A stretch of 64,000 nt of DNA, from contig NZ_BJZU01000066.1 of assembly GCF_007992195.1 (NCBI RefSeq), positions 1 through 64,000 on the forward strand, given 5' to 3'. How positions within the stretch are numbered: position 1 is the stretch's first letter; each line of letters starts with the position of its first letter. The DNA is from Methylobacterium oxalidis (GTDB lineage Bacteria; Pseudomonadota; Alphaproteobacteria; Rhizobiales; Beijerinckiaceae). The notes below the pieces were generated by a model. It was not told the origin of the DNA. It searched no databases and saw only the letters and a list, made by a program, of their open reading frames with translations. Of this stretch, positions 43,918-52,834 are shown piece by piece. The position numbers and the translations under genes were made by a program.

Positions 43918-44795
43918 GCGACCTCTACCGCCTCGTCTACGCCAGCAAGAACCTGCTCCCGGGCTCCGAGGCCGAGGCCGCCGCCGCGGTGGCGCAGATC
44001 CTGGAGACGTCCCAGCGCAACAACGGCGCCGCCGGCGTCACCGGCGCCCTGATGTTCAACGGCGGCGCCTTCGCGCAGGTGCTGGAGGGGCCGCGGGTCG
44101 GCGTCGAGGACACGTTCGAGCGGATCCAGCGCGACATGCGCCACGGCGAGGTCACGGTCCTGCAATGCGGGCCGGTCGAGAGCCGCGGCTTCGCCACCTG
44201 GTCGATGGCCTTCGTCGGCCAGTCGGCCAGGGGCCGGGCGCTCTGGAGCGGCCTCGCGGAGGAGAGCGGCTTCGACCTGTCCCGCCTCGACGGCGACGTG
44301 GTCTTCGCCATGCTGCACGGCCTCGTGCTGGAGGAGGAGGGCTTGGCCGCCCCGCCGGCCGCCGTGCCGGGCGCGGAGGCCGCCGCGGACCCCGGGCCGG
44401 CCGCCCTCGACGTGACCCGCGTCCGGGCCGAGATCGGCGAGATCTGGCAGGATCTCGGCGCGACCGGGCCCGCCGATGCCGCGGCGCCGGCCGCCCCGCG
44501 GCCGCGGGAGGCGGCGCGCCGGCCCGCGAAGGGCGCGGCGGAGGCGGCGCTCATCATCCTGAAGGCGGCGCTCGCCAGCGAGCGCGAGCGCACGAGCGCG
44601 CTGCGCGGCGAGGTGGACGACCTGCAGGTCGCCCTCGCCACGGCGGAGAACCGGCTCGCGCGGATGCGCGAGGAGCGCGACCGCTGGGCGGAGCGCGCGC
44701 GCCTCCTGGCCGGCACCCTCTGCGCGGAGGCGGACGCGCTCCGCGCCGGCGAGACCGACGAGGCCGGCGCAGCGGAAACGGCCGCTGCCGCCTGA
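43914..44795 (+). CDS. BLUF-domain blue-light sensor with coiled-coil tail
   Basis: 293 residues. The BLUF domain (about 1-110) binds FAD; the key residues can be placed: Tyr9, Asn37, Gln55, Trp96 and Met98, with the same spacing as Tyr21, Asn45 (plus four residues), Gln63, Trp104 and Met106 of AppA. After an acidic Ala/Pro linker, a coiled coil (about 215-275; ALRGEVDDLQVALATAENRL) follows. No enzymatic output domain is present, so it probably acts on a partner. The 4-base overlap with the GGDEF-EAL gene makes that protein the best candidate partner, as in BLUF-EAL systems. Confidence 0.92.
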   Translation: MSDLYRLVYASKNLLPGSEAEAAAAVAQILETSQRNNGAAGVTGALMFNGGAFAQVLEGPRVGVEDTFERIQRDMRHGEVTVLQCGPVESRGFATWSMAFVGQSARGRALWSGLAEESGFDLSRLDGDVVFAMLHGLVLEEEGLAAPPAAVPGAEAAADPGPAALDVTRVRAEIGEIWQDLGATGPADAAAPAAPRPREAARRPAKGAAEAALIILKAALASERERTSALRGEVDDLQVALATAENRLARMREERDRWAERARLLAGTLCAEADALRAGETDEAGAAETAAAA

Positions 44796-44802
44796 CGGCT
44801 GT

Positions 44803-44828
44803 CCCGGGAATCCTGCCCGGGAATCCTG
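44803..44828 (+). repeat. 13-bp tandem direct repeat
   Basis: CCCGGGAATCCTG at 44803-44815 is repeated exactly at 44816-44828, between the BLUF gene and the zinc-finger ORF. Function unknown. Confidence 0.7.
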
Positions 44829-44832
44829 CCGC

Positions 44833-44858
44833 GGAACGCTCCCCCGGGGCGCCCGGTT
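44833..44858 (+). promoter_or_regulatory. Probable EcfG-type promoter
   Basis: GGAAC (44833-44837), 17 bases, GGTT (44855-44858). The -35 box is a perfect match to the general-stress consensus and GTT matches the -10. It lies 23 bases before the 55-residue zinc-finger gene. Confidence 0.45.
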
Positions 44859-44880
44859 GCCCCTGCGAAGGAGGCGCGCC

Positions 44881-45048
44881 ATGGACGGGACCGACCCCCA
44901 GAAACCCGGAGACGAGGCCCCTCCGGGCACCCCCGGCAGCGGCGAGAACCTGTGCCGGCGCTGCGGCGGCTCCGGCAAGATCGGGGCCGAGACCTGCCCC
45001 GATTGCAGCGGCACCGGCAAGGTGACGACGGGCGTCGGCGGCGGCTGA
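44881..45048 (+). CDS. Miniprotein with DnaJ-type CxxCxGxG zinc motifs (55 aa)
   Basis: ATG 44881 follows AAGGAGG. After a Pro-rich start, the second half carries two zinc-finger repeats of DnaJ type: CRRCGGSGKIG and CPDCSGTGKV. One Zn site could form from the two CxxC pairs. There is no J domain, so it is not a co-chaperone by itself. An EcfG-like promoter candidate suggests stress induction. It is inside the signalling island. Similar short orphans occur in Methylobacterium-like genomes; function unknown. Confidence 0.72.
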   Translation: MDGTDPQKPGDEAPPGTPGSGENLCRRCGGSGKIGAETCPDCSGTGKVTTGVGGG

Positions 45049-45187
45049 TCGCGGCCCGGCCGGGTCTTTCCGGAGGCACCGCATCGAAGCGGGCTGGACG
45101 CCCGTCCGCGACGCGTGACGGCGGAGCGCGGCCCCGGTACTCTCGGGGCCTTCGCAAAGCCCGCCCGATCCCCAGCCCAGCCTCCCG

Positions 45188-47071
45188 ATGGTCCATACCG
45201 GCTACAACCCGGCCCTCGTCGCCCTGTCGATCGCCATCGCGGTGTTCGCCTCCTACACGGCCCTCGACCTCGGGGCCCGCGTCCGGGACCGGGCCGCGGG
45301 CCCGCGCTGGGCCTGGCTCGGCGGCGCGGCGGTCGCGATGGGCGGCGGCATCTGGTCGATGCACTTCGTCGGCATGCTGGCCTTCGAGATGGGCCTGCCC
45401 GCCGCCTACGACCTCGCGCCGACGGTCCTGTCCCTCCTCATCGCCATCGCGGCGACCGGAGCGGCCTTCGCTCTCGTCGGCCGCCCCGGCGCCGGGGCCG
45501 GCACGATCCTCGCCAGCGGCACCCTGATGGGCCTCGGCGTCGCGGCCATGCACTACACCGGCATGGCGGCGATGCGCATCCACGGCAACCTCGCCTACAG
45601 CCTGCCCGTCGTCGCGGTCTCGGTCGGCATCGCGGTCACCGCCGCCACCGCGGCCCTGTGGCTCACCTTCCGCCGAAGGACCGTGTGGCAGACGCTCGCG
45701 GCCGCCTGCGTGATGGGCGCCGCGGTGGCGGGGATGCACTACACCGGCATGGCCGCCGCCACGATCACGGCGGCGGAGGCCGGCGTGCACGCCGCCCACC
45801 CGGCGGCCCTCGGCGCGCACCAGCAGAACCTCGCCCTCGGCGTGGCGGGCGCCACCTTCCTGATCCTGTTCCTGGCCATGATCGCCTCCTCGATCGACCA
45901 GCAGCGGGTGCAGGCCGAGCTGCGCATGAGCGAGGAGCGCTTCCGGGCCGCGGTCCAGGCCGTGCGCGGGGTGCTCTGGACGAACGACGCGCAGGGGCGG
46001 ATGGTCGGCGAGCAGCCCGGCTGGGCGGCCATCACGGGCCAGACGCGCGCGGAGTACGAGGGCTACGGCTGGGCGCGGGCCGTCCACCCGGAGGACGCGC
46101 AGCCCTCGATCGACGCCTGGAACGCCACCGTCGCCGCGCGGCGCACCTTCGAGTTCGAGCACCGGCTTCGCGTGAAGGCGGGCGGCTGGCGCCACTTCGC
46201 GATCCGCGGCGTGCCCGTGCTCGACCGGAACGGGACGATCCGCGAGTGGGTCGGCGTCCACACCGACATCACCGAGCAGCGCGAGGCCGAGGCCGGGCTG
46301 CGCGAGTCGAACGAGGAGATCCAGCGCTACGCCTACATCGTCAGCCACGACCTGCGCGCGCCGCTCGTCAACGTGATGGGGTTCACGAGCGAGCTCGTGG
46401 CCACGCGCGCGGAGGTGCGGGAGGCGCTGGCGGGCCACCCGCGGGCGGCGCAGATCGACGCGGATCTCGGCGAGTCCCTCGGCTTCATCCAGGCCGCCGT
46501 GGCGCGGATGGACGCGCTGATCGCGGCGATCCTGAAGCTGTCCCGCGAGGGGCGGCGCAACTTCGCGGCCGAGCCCCTCGACATGGGTGCTCTGATGAGA
46601 GCCGTCCGGGACGCGCACCGGCACCAGGCCGAGATGCAGGGCGCGCGCGTCGAGGTGGCGCCCGACCTGCCGGGGATCGTGTCGGACTGCCTCGCCGTCG
46701 AGCAGGTGTTCGGCAACCTGATCGACAACGCGCTCAAGTACCTCGAACCGGGCCGGCCCGGGCGGGTCACGGTCACGGGGCGGATCGCGCCGAGCGGCCA
46801 CGCCCGCTTCGAGGTCGCGGACAACGGCCGCGGCATCGCCGAGCAGGATCACGGCCGCGTCTTCGAGCTGTTCCGGCGGGCCGGCCCCCAGGACCAGCCC
46901 GGCGAGGGCATCGGGCTCGCCCACGTCAAGGCGCTGGTGCGCGCCCTCGGCGGGCGCATCGAGCTCGCCTCGACGCTCGGCGCCGGCACCACCTTCGCGG
47001 TGACCCTGCCGCGCCACGCGGCCGCCGGAGAGGTACCCACCCACGAGGCGGCCCCGCTCGCGGCGGAGTGA
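45188..47071 (+). CDS. MHYT-PAS sensor histidine kinase
   Basis: 627 residues from ATG 45188. Seven membrane helices with MHYT repeats (SMHFVGM near 57, MHYTGMAAM near 120 and 183), a sensor thought to bind copper and respond to oxygen, CO or NO. Then a PAS domain (about 240-370) and kinase core: His near 387 in YIVSHDLRAPLVN, N-box LIDNALKYL, G1 VADNGRGIA, G2 GEGIGLAHVK. No cognate regulator is adjacent, but a hybrid kinase with a receiver lies 2.5 kb downstream. It precedes kaiC by 129 bases. Confidence 0.9.
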   Translation: MVHTGYNPALVALSIAIAVFASYTALDLGARVRDRAAGPRWAWLGGAAVAMGGGIWSMHFVGMLAFEMGLPAAYDLAPTVLSLLIAIAATGAAFALVGRPGAGAGTILASGTLMGLGVAAMHYTGMAAMRIHGNLAYSLPVVAVSVGIAVTAATAALWLTFRRRTVWQTLAAACVMGAAVAGMHYTGMAAATITAAEAGVHAAHPAALGAHQQNLALGVAGATFLILFLAMIASSIDQQRVQAELRMSEERFRAAVQAVRGVLWTNDAQGRMVGEQPGWAAITGQTRAEYEGYGWARAVHPEDAQPSIDAWNATVAARRTFEFEHRLRVKAGGWRHFAIRGVPVLDRNGTIREWVGVHTDITEQREAEAGLRESNEEIQRYAYIVSHDLRAPLVNVMGFTSELVATRAEVREALAGHPRAAQIDADLGESLGFIQAAVARMDALIAAILKLSREGRRNFAAEPLDMGALMRAVRDAHRHQAEMQGARVEVAPDLPGIVSDCLAVEQVFGNLIDNALKYLEPGRPGRVTVTGRIAPSGHARFEVADNGRGIAEQDHGRVFELFRRAGPQDQPGEGIGLAHVKALVRALGGRIELASTLGAGTTFAVTLPRHAAAGEVPTHEAAPLAAE

Positions 47072-47200
47072 CCGGATCGCCACAACACCCGGTTGCGGTG
47101 GCGTATTGCCGCCGGGGAGGCTTTGCATTAGGCCGACAGGCCGCCGCACCGCGGCTTGCGCGGCGCGCGGTGGGCGCGCGAGACACCAGAGAACCCGATC

Positions 47201-48892
47201 GTGGCGTCCGAGGCTGAGCAGCACCCGACCCTGCCGAAGGTCGAGACCGGCATCACGGGCTTCGACGAGATCACGTTCGGCGGCCTGCCCGCGGGGCGGC
47301 CGTCGCTGGTCTGCGGCGCGGCGGGCTGCGGCAAGACGCTCTTCGCCACCACCTTCCTCGTCAACGGCGCCACCCTCTTCGACGAGCCCGGCGTCTTCAT
47401 GAGCTTCGAGGAGCGGGCCGAGGACCTCGTGGCGAACGTCGCCTCCCTCGGCTACGACCTCGACCGGCTCGTGGCGGAGGGGCGCATCGCCATCGACCAC
47501 GTGCGCGTGGAGCGCAGCGAGATCGAGGAGACCGGCGAGTACGACCTCGACGGCCTGTTCATCCGCCTCGGCTACGCGGTCGACACGGTGAAGGCCAAGC
47601 GCGTGGTGCTCGACACGATCGAGACCCTGTTCTCCGGCTTCTCGGACGCCTCGATCCTGCGGGCGGAGCTGCGCCGGCTGTTCGGCTGGATCAAGGACCG
47701 GGGCCTCACCGCCGTCATCACGGGCGAGCGCGGCGAGGGCCAACTCACCCGCCAGGGGCTGGAGGAGTACGTCTCGGACTGCGTCGTGCTCCTCGACAAC
47801 CGGGTCGAGGACCAGATCACGACGCGCCGCCTGCGGGTCGTGAAGTACCGCGGCTCGGCCCACGGCACCAACGAGTACCCGTTCCTGATCGACGCCGAGG
47901 GCATCAGCGTCCTGCCGGTGACCTCGGCCGACCTCGACTACGCGGCGCCCGGCGGCATCATCTCCTCGGGCATCGCCGGCCTGGACGAGATGCTGGAGCC
48001 CGGCGGGTTCCACCGCGGCTCCAGCATCCTGATCTCGGGCGAGGCCGGCACCGGCAAGACCATGATCAGCTCCAGCATGATCGACGCGGCCTGCCGGCGC
48101 GGCGAGCGCTGCATGTCCTTCGTGTTCGAGGAGAGCGGCGACCAGATCTGCCGCAACGCCAGCTCGATCGGCCTCGATCTCGCGCAGCACGTCCAGGCGG
48201 GGCTCCTGCGCTTCGAGGCGGCGCGGCCGAGCCTGTTCGGCCTCGAGATGCACCTCGCCCGGATGCACCGCGACATCGACCGGTTCGATCCGAGCCTCGT
48301 CGTGGTCGACCCGCTCTCGGCGCTGCGCGGCCCGGCCACCGAGATGCAGGCGACCATCCTGCGCATGGTCGACCTCCTCAAGTGCCGGGGCATCACGGCC
48401 CTGTTCACCAGCCTGCGCATCGACGGCGCCGTCGACCTCGCCGACGATTTCGGCGTGTCCTCGCTGATGGATTCCTGGATCAAGCTCCAGAGCGTCGAGG
48501 CCAACGGCGAGCGATCGCGCACGCTCTACGTCATCAAGGCGCGCGGCATGCGCCACTCGCACCAGGTGCGCGAATTCCTGATGTCGGATGCGGGCATCCG
48601 GCTCATCGACGCCTATATCGGACCCTCCGGCGTGCTGACGGGCACCGCCCGCCTCATCCAGGAGGCGGAGGAGCAGGCGGCCGCCCTGCGGCGGCGCCAG
48701 GAGAACGAGCGGCGCCGGCGCGAGGCGACGCGCCGCCGCCTCTCGATCGAGCGCCAGATCGCCGAGCTCGAGGCCGGCCTGGAGGCGGCCGAGGAGGAGG
48801 AGCGCCTTCTCCTCGGCGAGAACGAGGCGCGCGAGGCGCGGATCGCGAGCGACCGGCGCGAGATCGCGAAGCGGCGGGGTGCTGCAGGATGA
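47201..48892 (+). CDS. kaiC: KaiC-like double-domain ATPase
   Basis: 563 residues from GTG 47201; no strong ribosome site but the KaiC fold starts soon after. Two RecA-like KaiC domains: Walker A GAAGCGKT (39-46) and GEAGTGKT (about 280-287), Glu pairs FEE in both ([14 protein letters not shown]), Walker [10 protein letters not shown] and [10 protein letters not shown]-terminal coiled coil of about 65 residues (Arg/Glu-rich, after LIQEAEEQA) replaces the cyanobacterial tail. No KaiA is present, as in other non-cyanobacterial KaiBC systems. It probably acts as a timing or stress hub with the two KaiB proteins. ATGA overlap with the first kaiB. Confidence 0.9.
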   Translation: MASEAEQHPTLPKVETGITGFDEITFGGLPAGRPSLVCGAAGCGKTLFATTFLVNGATLFDEPGVFMSFEERAEDLVANVASLGYDLDRLVAEGRIAIDHVRVERSEIEETGEYDLDGLFIRLGYAVDTVKAKRVVLDTIETLFSGFSDASILRAELRRLFGWIKDRGLTAVITGERGEGQLTRQGLEEYVSDCVVLLDNRVEDQITTRRLRVVKYRGSAHGTNEYPFLIDAEGISVLPVTSADLDYAAPGGIISSGIAGLDEMLEPGGFHRGSSILISGEAGTGKTMISSSMIDAACRRGERCMSFVFEESGDQICRNASSIGLDLAQHVQAGLLRFEAARPSLFGLEMHLARMHRDIDRFDPSLVVVDPLSALRGPATEMQATILRMVDLLKCRGITALFTSLRIDGAVDLADDFGVSSLMDSWIKLQSVEANGERSRTLYVIKARGMRHSHQVREFLMSDAGIRLIDAYIGPSGVLTGTARLIQEAEEQAAALRRRQENERRRREATRRRLSIERQIAELEAGLEAAEEEERLLLGENEAREARIASDRREIAKRRGAAG

Positions 48893-49230
48893 GCGACGAG
48901 AGACAGAACCCGGCCGAACCGACGACCGAGGCGGACCTCGACCCGGGCCACTACCACCTGCGCCTCTACGTGGCCGGGCAGACCTCCAAGTCGCTCGCCG
49001 CGATGGCGAACCTGAAGCGCTTCTGCGAGGAGCACCTCGCGGGCCGCTACGACATCGAGGTGGTCGACCTGATGACGAACCCGCAGCTCGCCGCGGGAGA
49101 CCAGATCCTGGCGATCCCGACCCTGGTGCGCCGGCTGCCCTCGCCCCTCAAGCGGATCATCGGCGACCTCTCGAACACCGACAAGGTGCTCGTCGGCCTC
49201 GACATCCGTCCCAAGGTCGACGCGCCTTGA
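48889..49230 (+). CDS. kaiB: KaiB-like protein 1
   Basis: 113 residues. A thioredoxin-like KaiB domain follows an acidic N-terminal stretch of about 20 residues: [19 protein letters not shown], then [20 protein letters not shown], the KaiB cis-Pro region [11 protein letters not shown] and a C-terminal [10 protein letters not shown]. It is fold-switching in cyanobacteria and binds KaiC's N-terminal ring. Translation is coupled to kaiC (ATGA) and to the second KaiB (TTGA). Confidence 0.92.
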   Translation: MSDERQNPAEPTTEADLDPGHYHLRLYVAGQTSKSLAAMANLKRFCEEHLAGRYDIEVVDLMTNPQLAAGDQILAIPTLVRRLPSPLKRIIGDLSNTDKVLVGLDIRPKVDAP

Positions 49231-49601
49231 GCCTCGGCGCGCCTCGGGACGGGACGGGCCGCTACCACCTGCGCCTGTTCATCGCCGGCACCTCGCCGCG
49301 CTCGCACCGCACGATCGAGGCCGTCCGGCGGGTCTGCGACGCGCACCTCGCCGAGGGCTACGAGCTCGAGATCGTCGACATCTACCAGCAGCAGGCGCTC
49401 GCCGAGACCGACCGCGTGCTCGCGGCGCCGACCCTGGTGAGGCTCCGCCCCGAGCCCGCCCGCCGCATCGCCGGCGACCTCTCGGACGAGGGGCGCATCC
49501 TCCAGGGGCTCGGCCTGCCCAAGGATGCCGGGTCGAAGGATGCCGGGCCGAAGGGTACCGAGCCGAGGAGCGCCGGGCCGAAGGACGCCGATGTCCGCTG
49601 A
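49227..49601 (+). CDS. KaiB-like protein 2
   Basis: 124 residues from TTG 49227, which overlaps the stop of the first kaiB (TTGA). The KaiB domain is intact ([57 protein letters not shown]). The tail is a degenerate tandem repeat of KDAG/PKDA. The two KaiB proteins differ enough to have separate roles. The tail overlaps the start of the hybrid kinase gene. Confidence 0.85.
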   Translation: MSLGAPRDGTGRYHLRLFIAGTSPRSHRTIEAVRRVCDAHLAEGYELEIVDIYQQQALAETDRVLAAPTLVRLRPEPARRIAGDLSDEGRILQGLGLPKDAGSKDAGPKGTEPRSAGPKDADVR

Positions 49602-51336
49602 GGTCGTCACCGACATGAGCCACGCGGAGTACCAGGCCCGCATCGCCGAGCTGGAGGCGCGGCTCGAGGAGAGCGAGGACACGCTCGCGGCGATCCGCCG
49701 GGGCGATTTCGACGCGGTCGTCGTCGAGGGCCCCGGCGGCGAGCGGCTGGTCTACACCCTGGAGAACGCCGACCGGCCCTACCGGGTGCTGATCGAGCAG
49801 ATCCAGGAGGGCGCCCTCACGCTGAGCCACGAGGGCACGGTGCTCTACTGCAACCGGCGCCTCGCCGCGATCCTCGGCGCGCGCCAGGAGACGCTGATCG
49901 GCCACTCGCTCCGGCGCTTCGTCCAGCCCGGGCAGGAGGCGGCGCTGGCCGCCCTCCTCGAGGGCGCCCTGCGCCGGCCCGCGCGCGGCGAGATCGCCCT
50001 GCGCGACAAGGCGGGCGAGCCCCGCCCGGTCTACCTCTCCCTCAACCGCCTGGAGCGCGACGGCGAGGCGCCGCTCCTCTGCGGCGTGCTGACCGACCTC
50101 ACCGAGGAGCGCAGCCGCCTGCACGAGCTCGCCGAGGCGAACGCGCGCCTCACCGCCGAGATCGCCGAGCGCGAGCGGATCGAGGAGGCGCTCCGGCAGG
50201 CCCAGAAGCTCGAGGCGGTAGGCCAGCTCACGGGCGGCGTCGCGCACGACTTCAACAACCTGCTCACCGTGATCAAGTCCTCGACCGACCTCCTGAAGCG
50301 GCGCGACCTGCCCGAGGACCGGCGCAGCCGCTACGTGCTGGCCATCGCCGACACGGTGGACCGGGCCGCGAAGCTGACCGGACAGCTCCTCGCCTTCGCC
50401 CGGCGCCAGGCCCTGAAGCCCGAGACCTTCGACGCCTCCGCCAGCGTCGCCTCCATCGGCGACATGGTCGGCACGCTCACGGGCGCGCGCATCCATGTGG
50501 TGACGCGCCTGCCGGACCGGCCCTGCTGCGTCCACGCCGACCCGAGCCAGTTCGACACCGCCCTCGTCAACATCGCCGTGAACGCCCGAGACGCCATGCA
50601 GGGCGAGGGCGAGCTGACGATCACCGTGGAGGCCGCCGAGGGCATCCCGGCCTCCCGGACCGAGGAGGCCGTGCCGGGCCCCTTCGTCGCGGTCTCCGTG
50701 AGCGACACCGGAACCGGCATCCCGCCCGCCATCCTCGACCGGATCTTCGAGCCGTTCTTCACCACCAAGGGCGTCGGCCAGGGCACCGGGCTCGGGCTGA
50801 GCCAGGTGTTCGGCTTCGCCAAGCAGTCGGGCGGCGCGGTGCTGGTGCGCAGCGAGGTCGGCCGCGGCACGACCTTCACGCTCTACCTGCCCCGGGCCGA
50901 GATGCCGGCCGCCGCCCCGAAGCCCGGGAGCGAGGCGGATGAGGCGCAGGTCGACGGCCACGGCACCTGCGTGCTCGTCGTCGAGGACAACGCCGAGGTC
51001 GGCCGCTTCGCGACGCAGACGCTGGAGGAACTCGGCTACTCCACCGTCTGGGTGCGCGACGCCGAGGCGGCGCTGGCGGAGCTGGAGAAGATCCCCTTCC
51101 GGTTCGACGTGGTGTTCTCCGACGTCGTCATGCCCGGCCGCGACGGGGTCGACCTCGCCAACGAGATCCGGCAGCGGCGGCCCGAGATGCCGATCGTGCT
51201 GACGAGCGGCTACAGCCACGTCCTCGCCAAGGAGGGCACGCACGGCTTCGAGCTCCTGCACAAGCCCTACTCGGTGGAGCAGCTCTCGCTGATGCTGAGC
51301 CGCGTCGTGGCGGCGGGGCGGCGCGGCCGCGCCTGA
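49591..51336 (+). CDS. Hybrid sensor histidine kinase with C-terminal receiver
   Basis: 581 residues from ATG 49591 (AAGGA upstream), overlapping the second kaiB by 11 bases. N-terminal coiled coil (about 10-40), PAS domain (about 65-180), HisKA with His near 219 in GGVAHDFNNLLTVI, HATPase (NIAVNARDAM, SDTGTGIPP, GTGLGLSQVFG), and receiver (about 455-570; phosphoacceptor Asp near 510 in FSDVVMPGRDG, Lys in LLHKPYS). No membrane segment, so it is a cytoplasmic sensor. Kai proteins in related bacteria sit beside such kinases, which may read their state; that is inference from context. Confidence 0.92.
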   Translation: MSAEVVTDMSHAEYQARIAELEARLEESEDTLAAIRRGDFDAVVVEGPGGERLVYTLENADRPYRVLIEQIQEGALTLSHEGTVLYCNRRLAAILGARQETLIGHSLRRFVQPGQEAALAALLEGALRRPARGEIALRDKAGEPRPVYLSLNRLERDGEAPLLCGVLTDLTEERSRLHELAEANARLTAEIAERERIEEALRQAQKLEAVGQLTGGVAHDFNNLLTVIKSSTDLLKRRDLPEDRRSRYVLAIADTVDRAAKLTGQLLAFARRQALKPETFDASASVASIGDMVGTLTGARIHVVTRLPDRPCCVHADPSQFDTALVNIAVNARDAMQGEGELTITVEAAEGIPASRTEEAVPGPFVAVSVSDTGTGIPPAILDRIFEPFFTTKGVGQGTGLGLSQVFGFAKQSGGAVLVRSEVGRGTTFTLYLPRAEMPAAAPKPGSEADEAQVDGHGTCVLVVEDNAEVGRFATQTLEELGYSTVWVRDAEAALAELEKIPFRFDVVFSDVVMPGRDGVDLANEIRQRRPEMPIVLTSGYSHVLAKEGTHGFELLHKPYSVEQLSLMLSRVVAAGRRGRA

Positions 51337-51391
51337 GGCCCCGCCGTACGCCCCTGGCCTCGGCGGCGCGCATCCTGCACCCTGGCCGCCC

Positions 51392-52732
51392 ATGGCGACC
51401 TTCCGACGATCCCTGAGCGCCTTCGAGGCGTTCGTCCTCTCGCTCGCGATCATCGCCCCCACCCTGGCGATGGCCTTCAACGTGCCGCTGGCGGTGCAGG
51501 CGGGCGGGCGCGCCGCGCCCCTCGCCTTCCTGATCGGCGGCGCCGCGATGGCGCTGATCGGCCTCTCCTTCGTCGCCTTCAGCCGGCGGATCGCCACAGC
51601 GGGCTCGGCCTACGCCTACGTCGGCGCGGTGTTCGGACGGCGCTCAGGGTTCCTCGCCGGCTGGGGATTGCTGCTCGCCTACCTCGCGTTCCTCGCCTCC
51701 GCCACGGGGCTCGTCGGCGGCTTCCTGGGCGTGGCCCTGGAGCATCTCGGGATCGCGCTGCCCGGCCTCTGGCAGGCGATCGCGGCCGGGGCCGGCCTCC
51801 TCGTGATCCGGCTCGGCGGGCGCGAGATCCGCAGCATCGCCGTGATCATGCTGGTGATCGAGGCGGCGGCGGTGCTGGCGATCGTGGTGCTCGCCGCGAC
51901 CATCCTCGCCCGAGTACCGCTGACGGCCGCGCCCTTCGTGCCCGACGCCGCGCACGGCTGGTCGGGCCTCGGCTTCGCGATGGTGTTCGCCGTGCTCTCG
52001 CTCGCCGGCTTCGAGGGCGCGGCGACGCTCGCCGAGGAGACCCGCGACCCGCACCGCTCGATCCCGCTCGCCATCATCGGCTCACTCGTGGTCGCGACGC
52101 TCCTCTACACGCTGGTCTCCTACGCGCAGGTGCTCGGCTACGGCCCGGAGGGCGTCGCGGAGCTCGGCGCCGCCCACGCCCCCCTCGGCGCTCTGGCCGC
52201 GCGCTACGTCTCACCCGGCTACGGGGTGTTCCTCGACCTCGCCGCCGGAATCAGCTCGCTCGCCTGCGCCCTCGGCACGGCGGCGGCGGCCGCCCGCATC
52301 CTCTGCGCCCTCGGCCGCGGCGGCCTGAGCGCGCGGCTCGCCGAGATCGACCCGGAGCACGGGGCGCCGCGGCGGGCGACCCGGCTGATCGGCGCGGGCA
52401 ACATCGCCGCGCTCCTCGTCTTCGGCGGCCTGTCCGGCTCGCGGGCCTACAGCGAGGGCTTCGCCACGGTGGCGACGCTCGTCCTGATCCTCGTCTACAT
52501 GGGCGTCGGCCTCGCCCAGATGGTGCACGCCGCCCGCGCGGGCCGCCGCCTGATGAGCGCGGTCGGCCTCCTCGGCGCGGCGCTCCTCGCCTGGCCGTTC
52601 CTCAACAGCCTCTACCCCGTTCCCGGCTGGCCGGGCTTCCTCTGGCCCCTCGCGGTGCTGGCCTGGATGGCCGGGGGCGCGCTGATCGCGCTCGCCCGGC
52701 CCGGCCGGGCCGGCGTCCCGGAGCGCGCGTGA
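51392..52732 (+). CDS. APC-family amino acid permease
   Basis: 446 residues with about 12 membrane helices, matching the amino acid-polyamine-organocation superfamily. The unwound helix 1 region AIIAPTLAMAFNVPLAVQAGG and helix 6 motif FAVLSLAGFEGAATLAEET support this. The substrate is not predictable. It starts 55 bases after the hybrid kinase and may be separately transcribed; the neighbouring amidotransferases hint at amino-acid handling, but that is weak. Confidence 0.88.
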   Translation: MATFRRSLSAFEAFVLSLAIIAPTLAMAFNVPLAVQAGGRAAPLAFLIGGAAMALIGLSFVAFSRRIATAGSAYAYVGAVFGRRSGFLAGWGLLLAYLAFLASATGLVGGFLGVALEHLGIALPGLWQAIAAGAGLLVIRLGGREIRSIAVIMLVIEAAAVLAIVVLAATILARVPLTAAPFVPDAAHGWSGLGFAMVFAVLSLAGFEGAATLAEETRDPHRSIPLAIIGSLVVATLLYTLVSYAQVLGYGPEGVAELGAAHAPLGALAARYVSPGYGVFLDLAAGISSLACALGTAAAAARILCALGRGGLSARLAEIDPEHGAPRRATRLIGAGNIAALLVFGGLSGSRAYSEGFATVATLVLILVYMGVGLAQMVHAARAGRRLMSAVGLLGAALLAWPFLNSLYPVPGWPGFLWPLAVLAWMAGGALIALARPGRAGVPERA

Positions 52733-52834
52733 TCCGGCCCCTGGCTCGGAAATCGCATCGCCCGCCTCCGGAGATCGAACCGGGGGAAGCGCCGACGCGT
52801 TGCGGACCGGGACCAACCGGAAGGCGAAGGTGGG

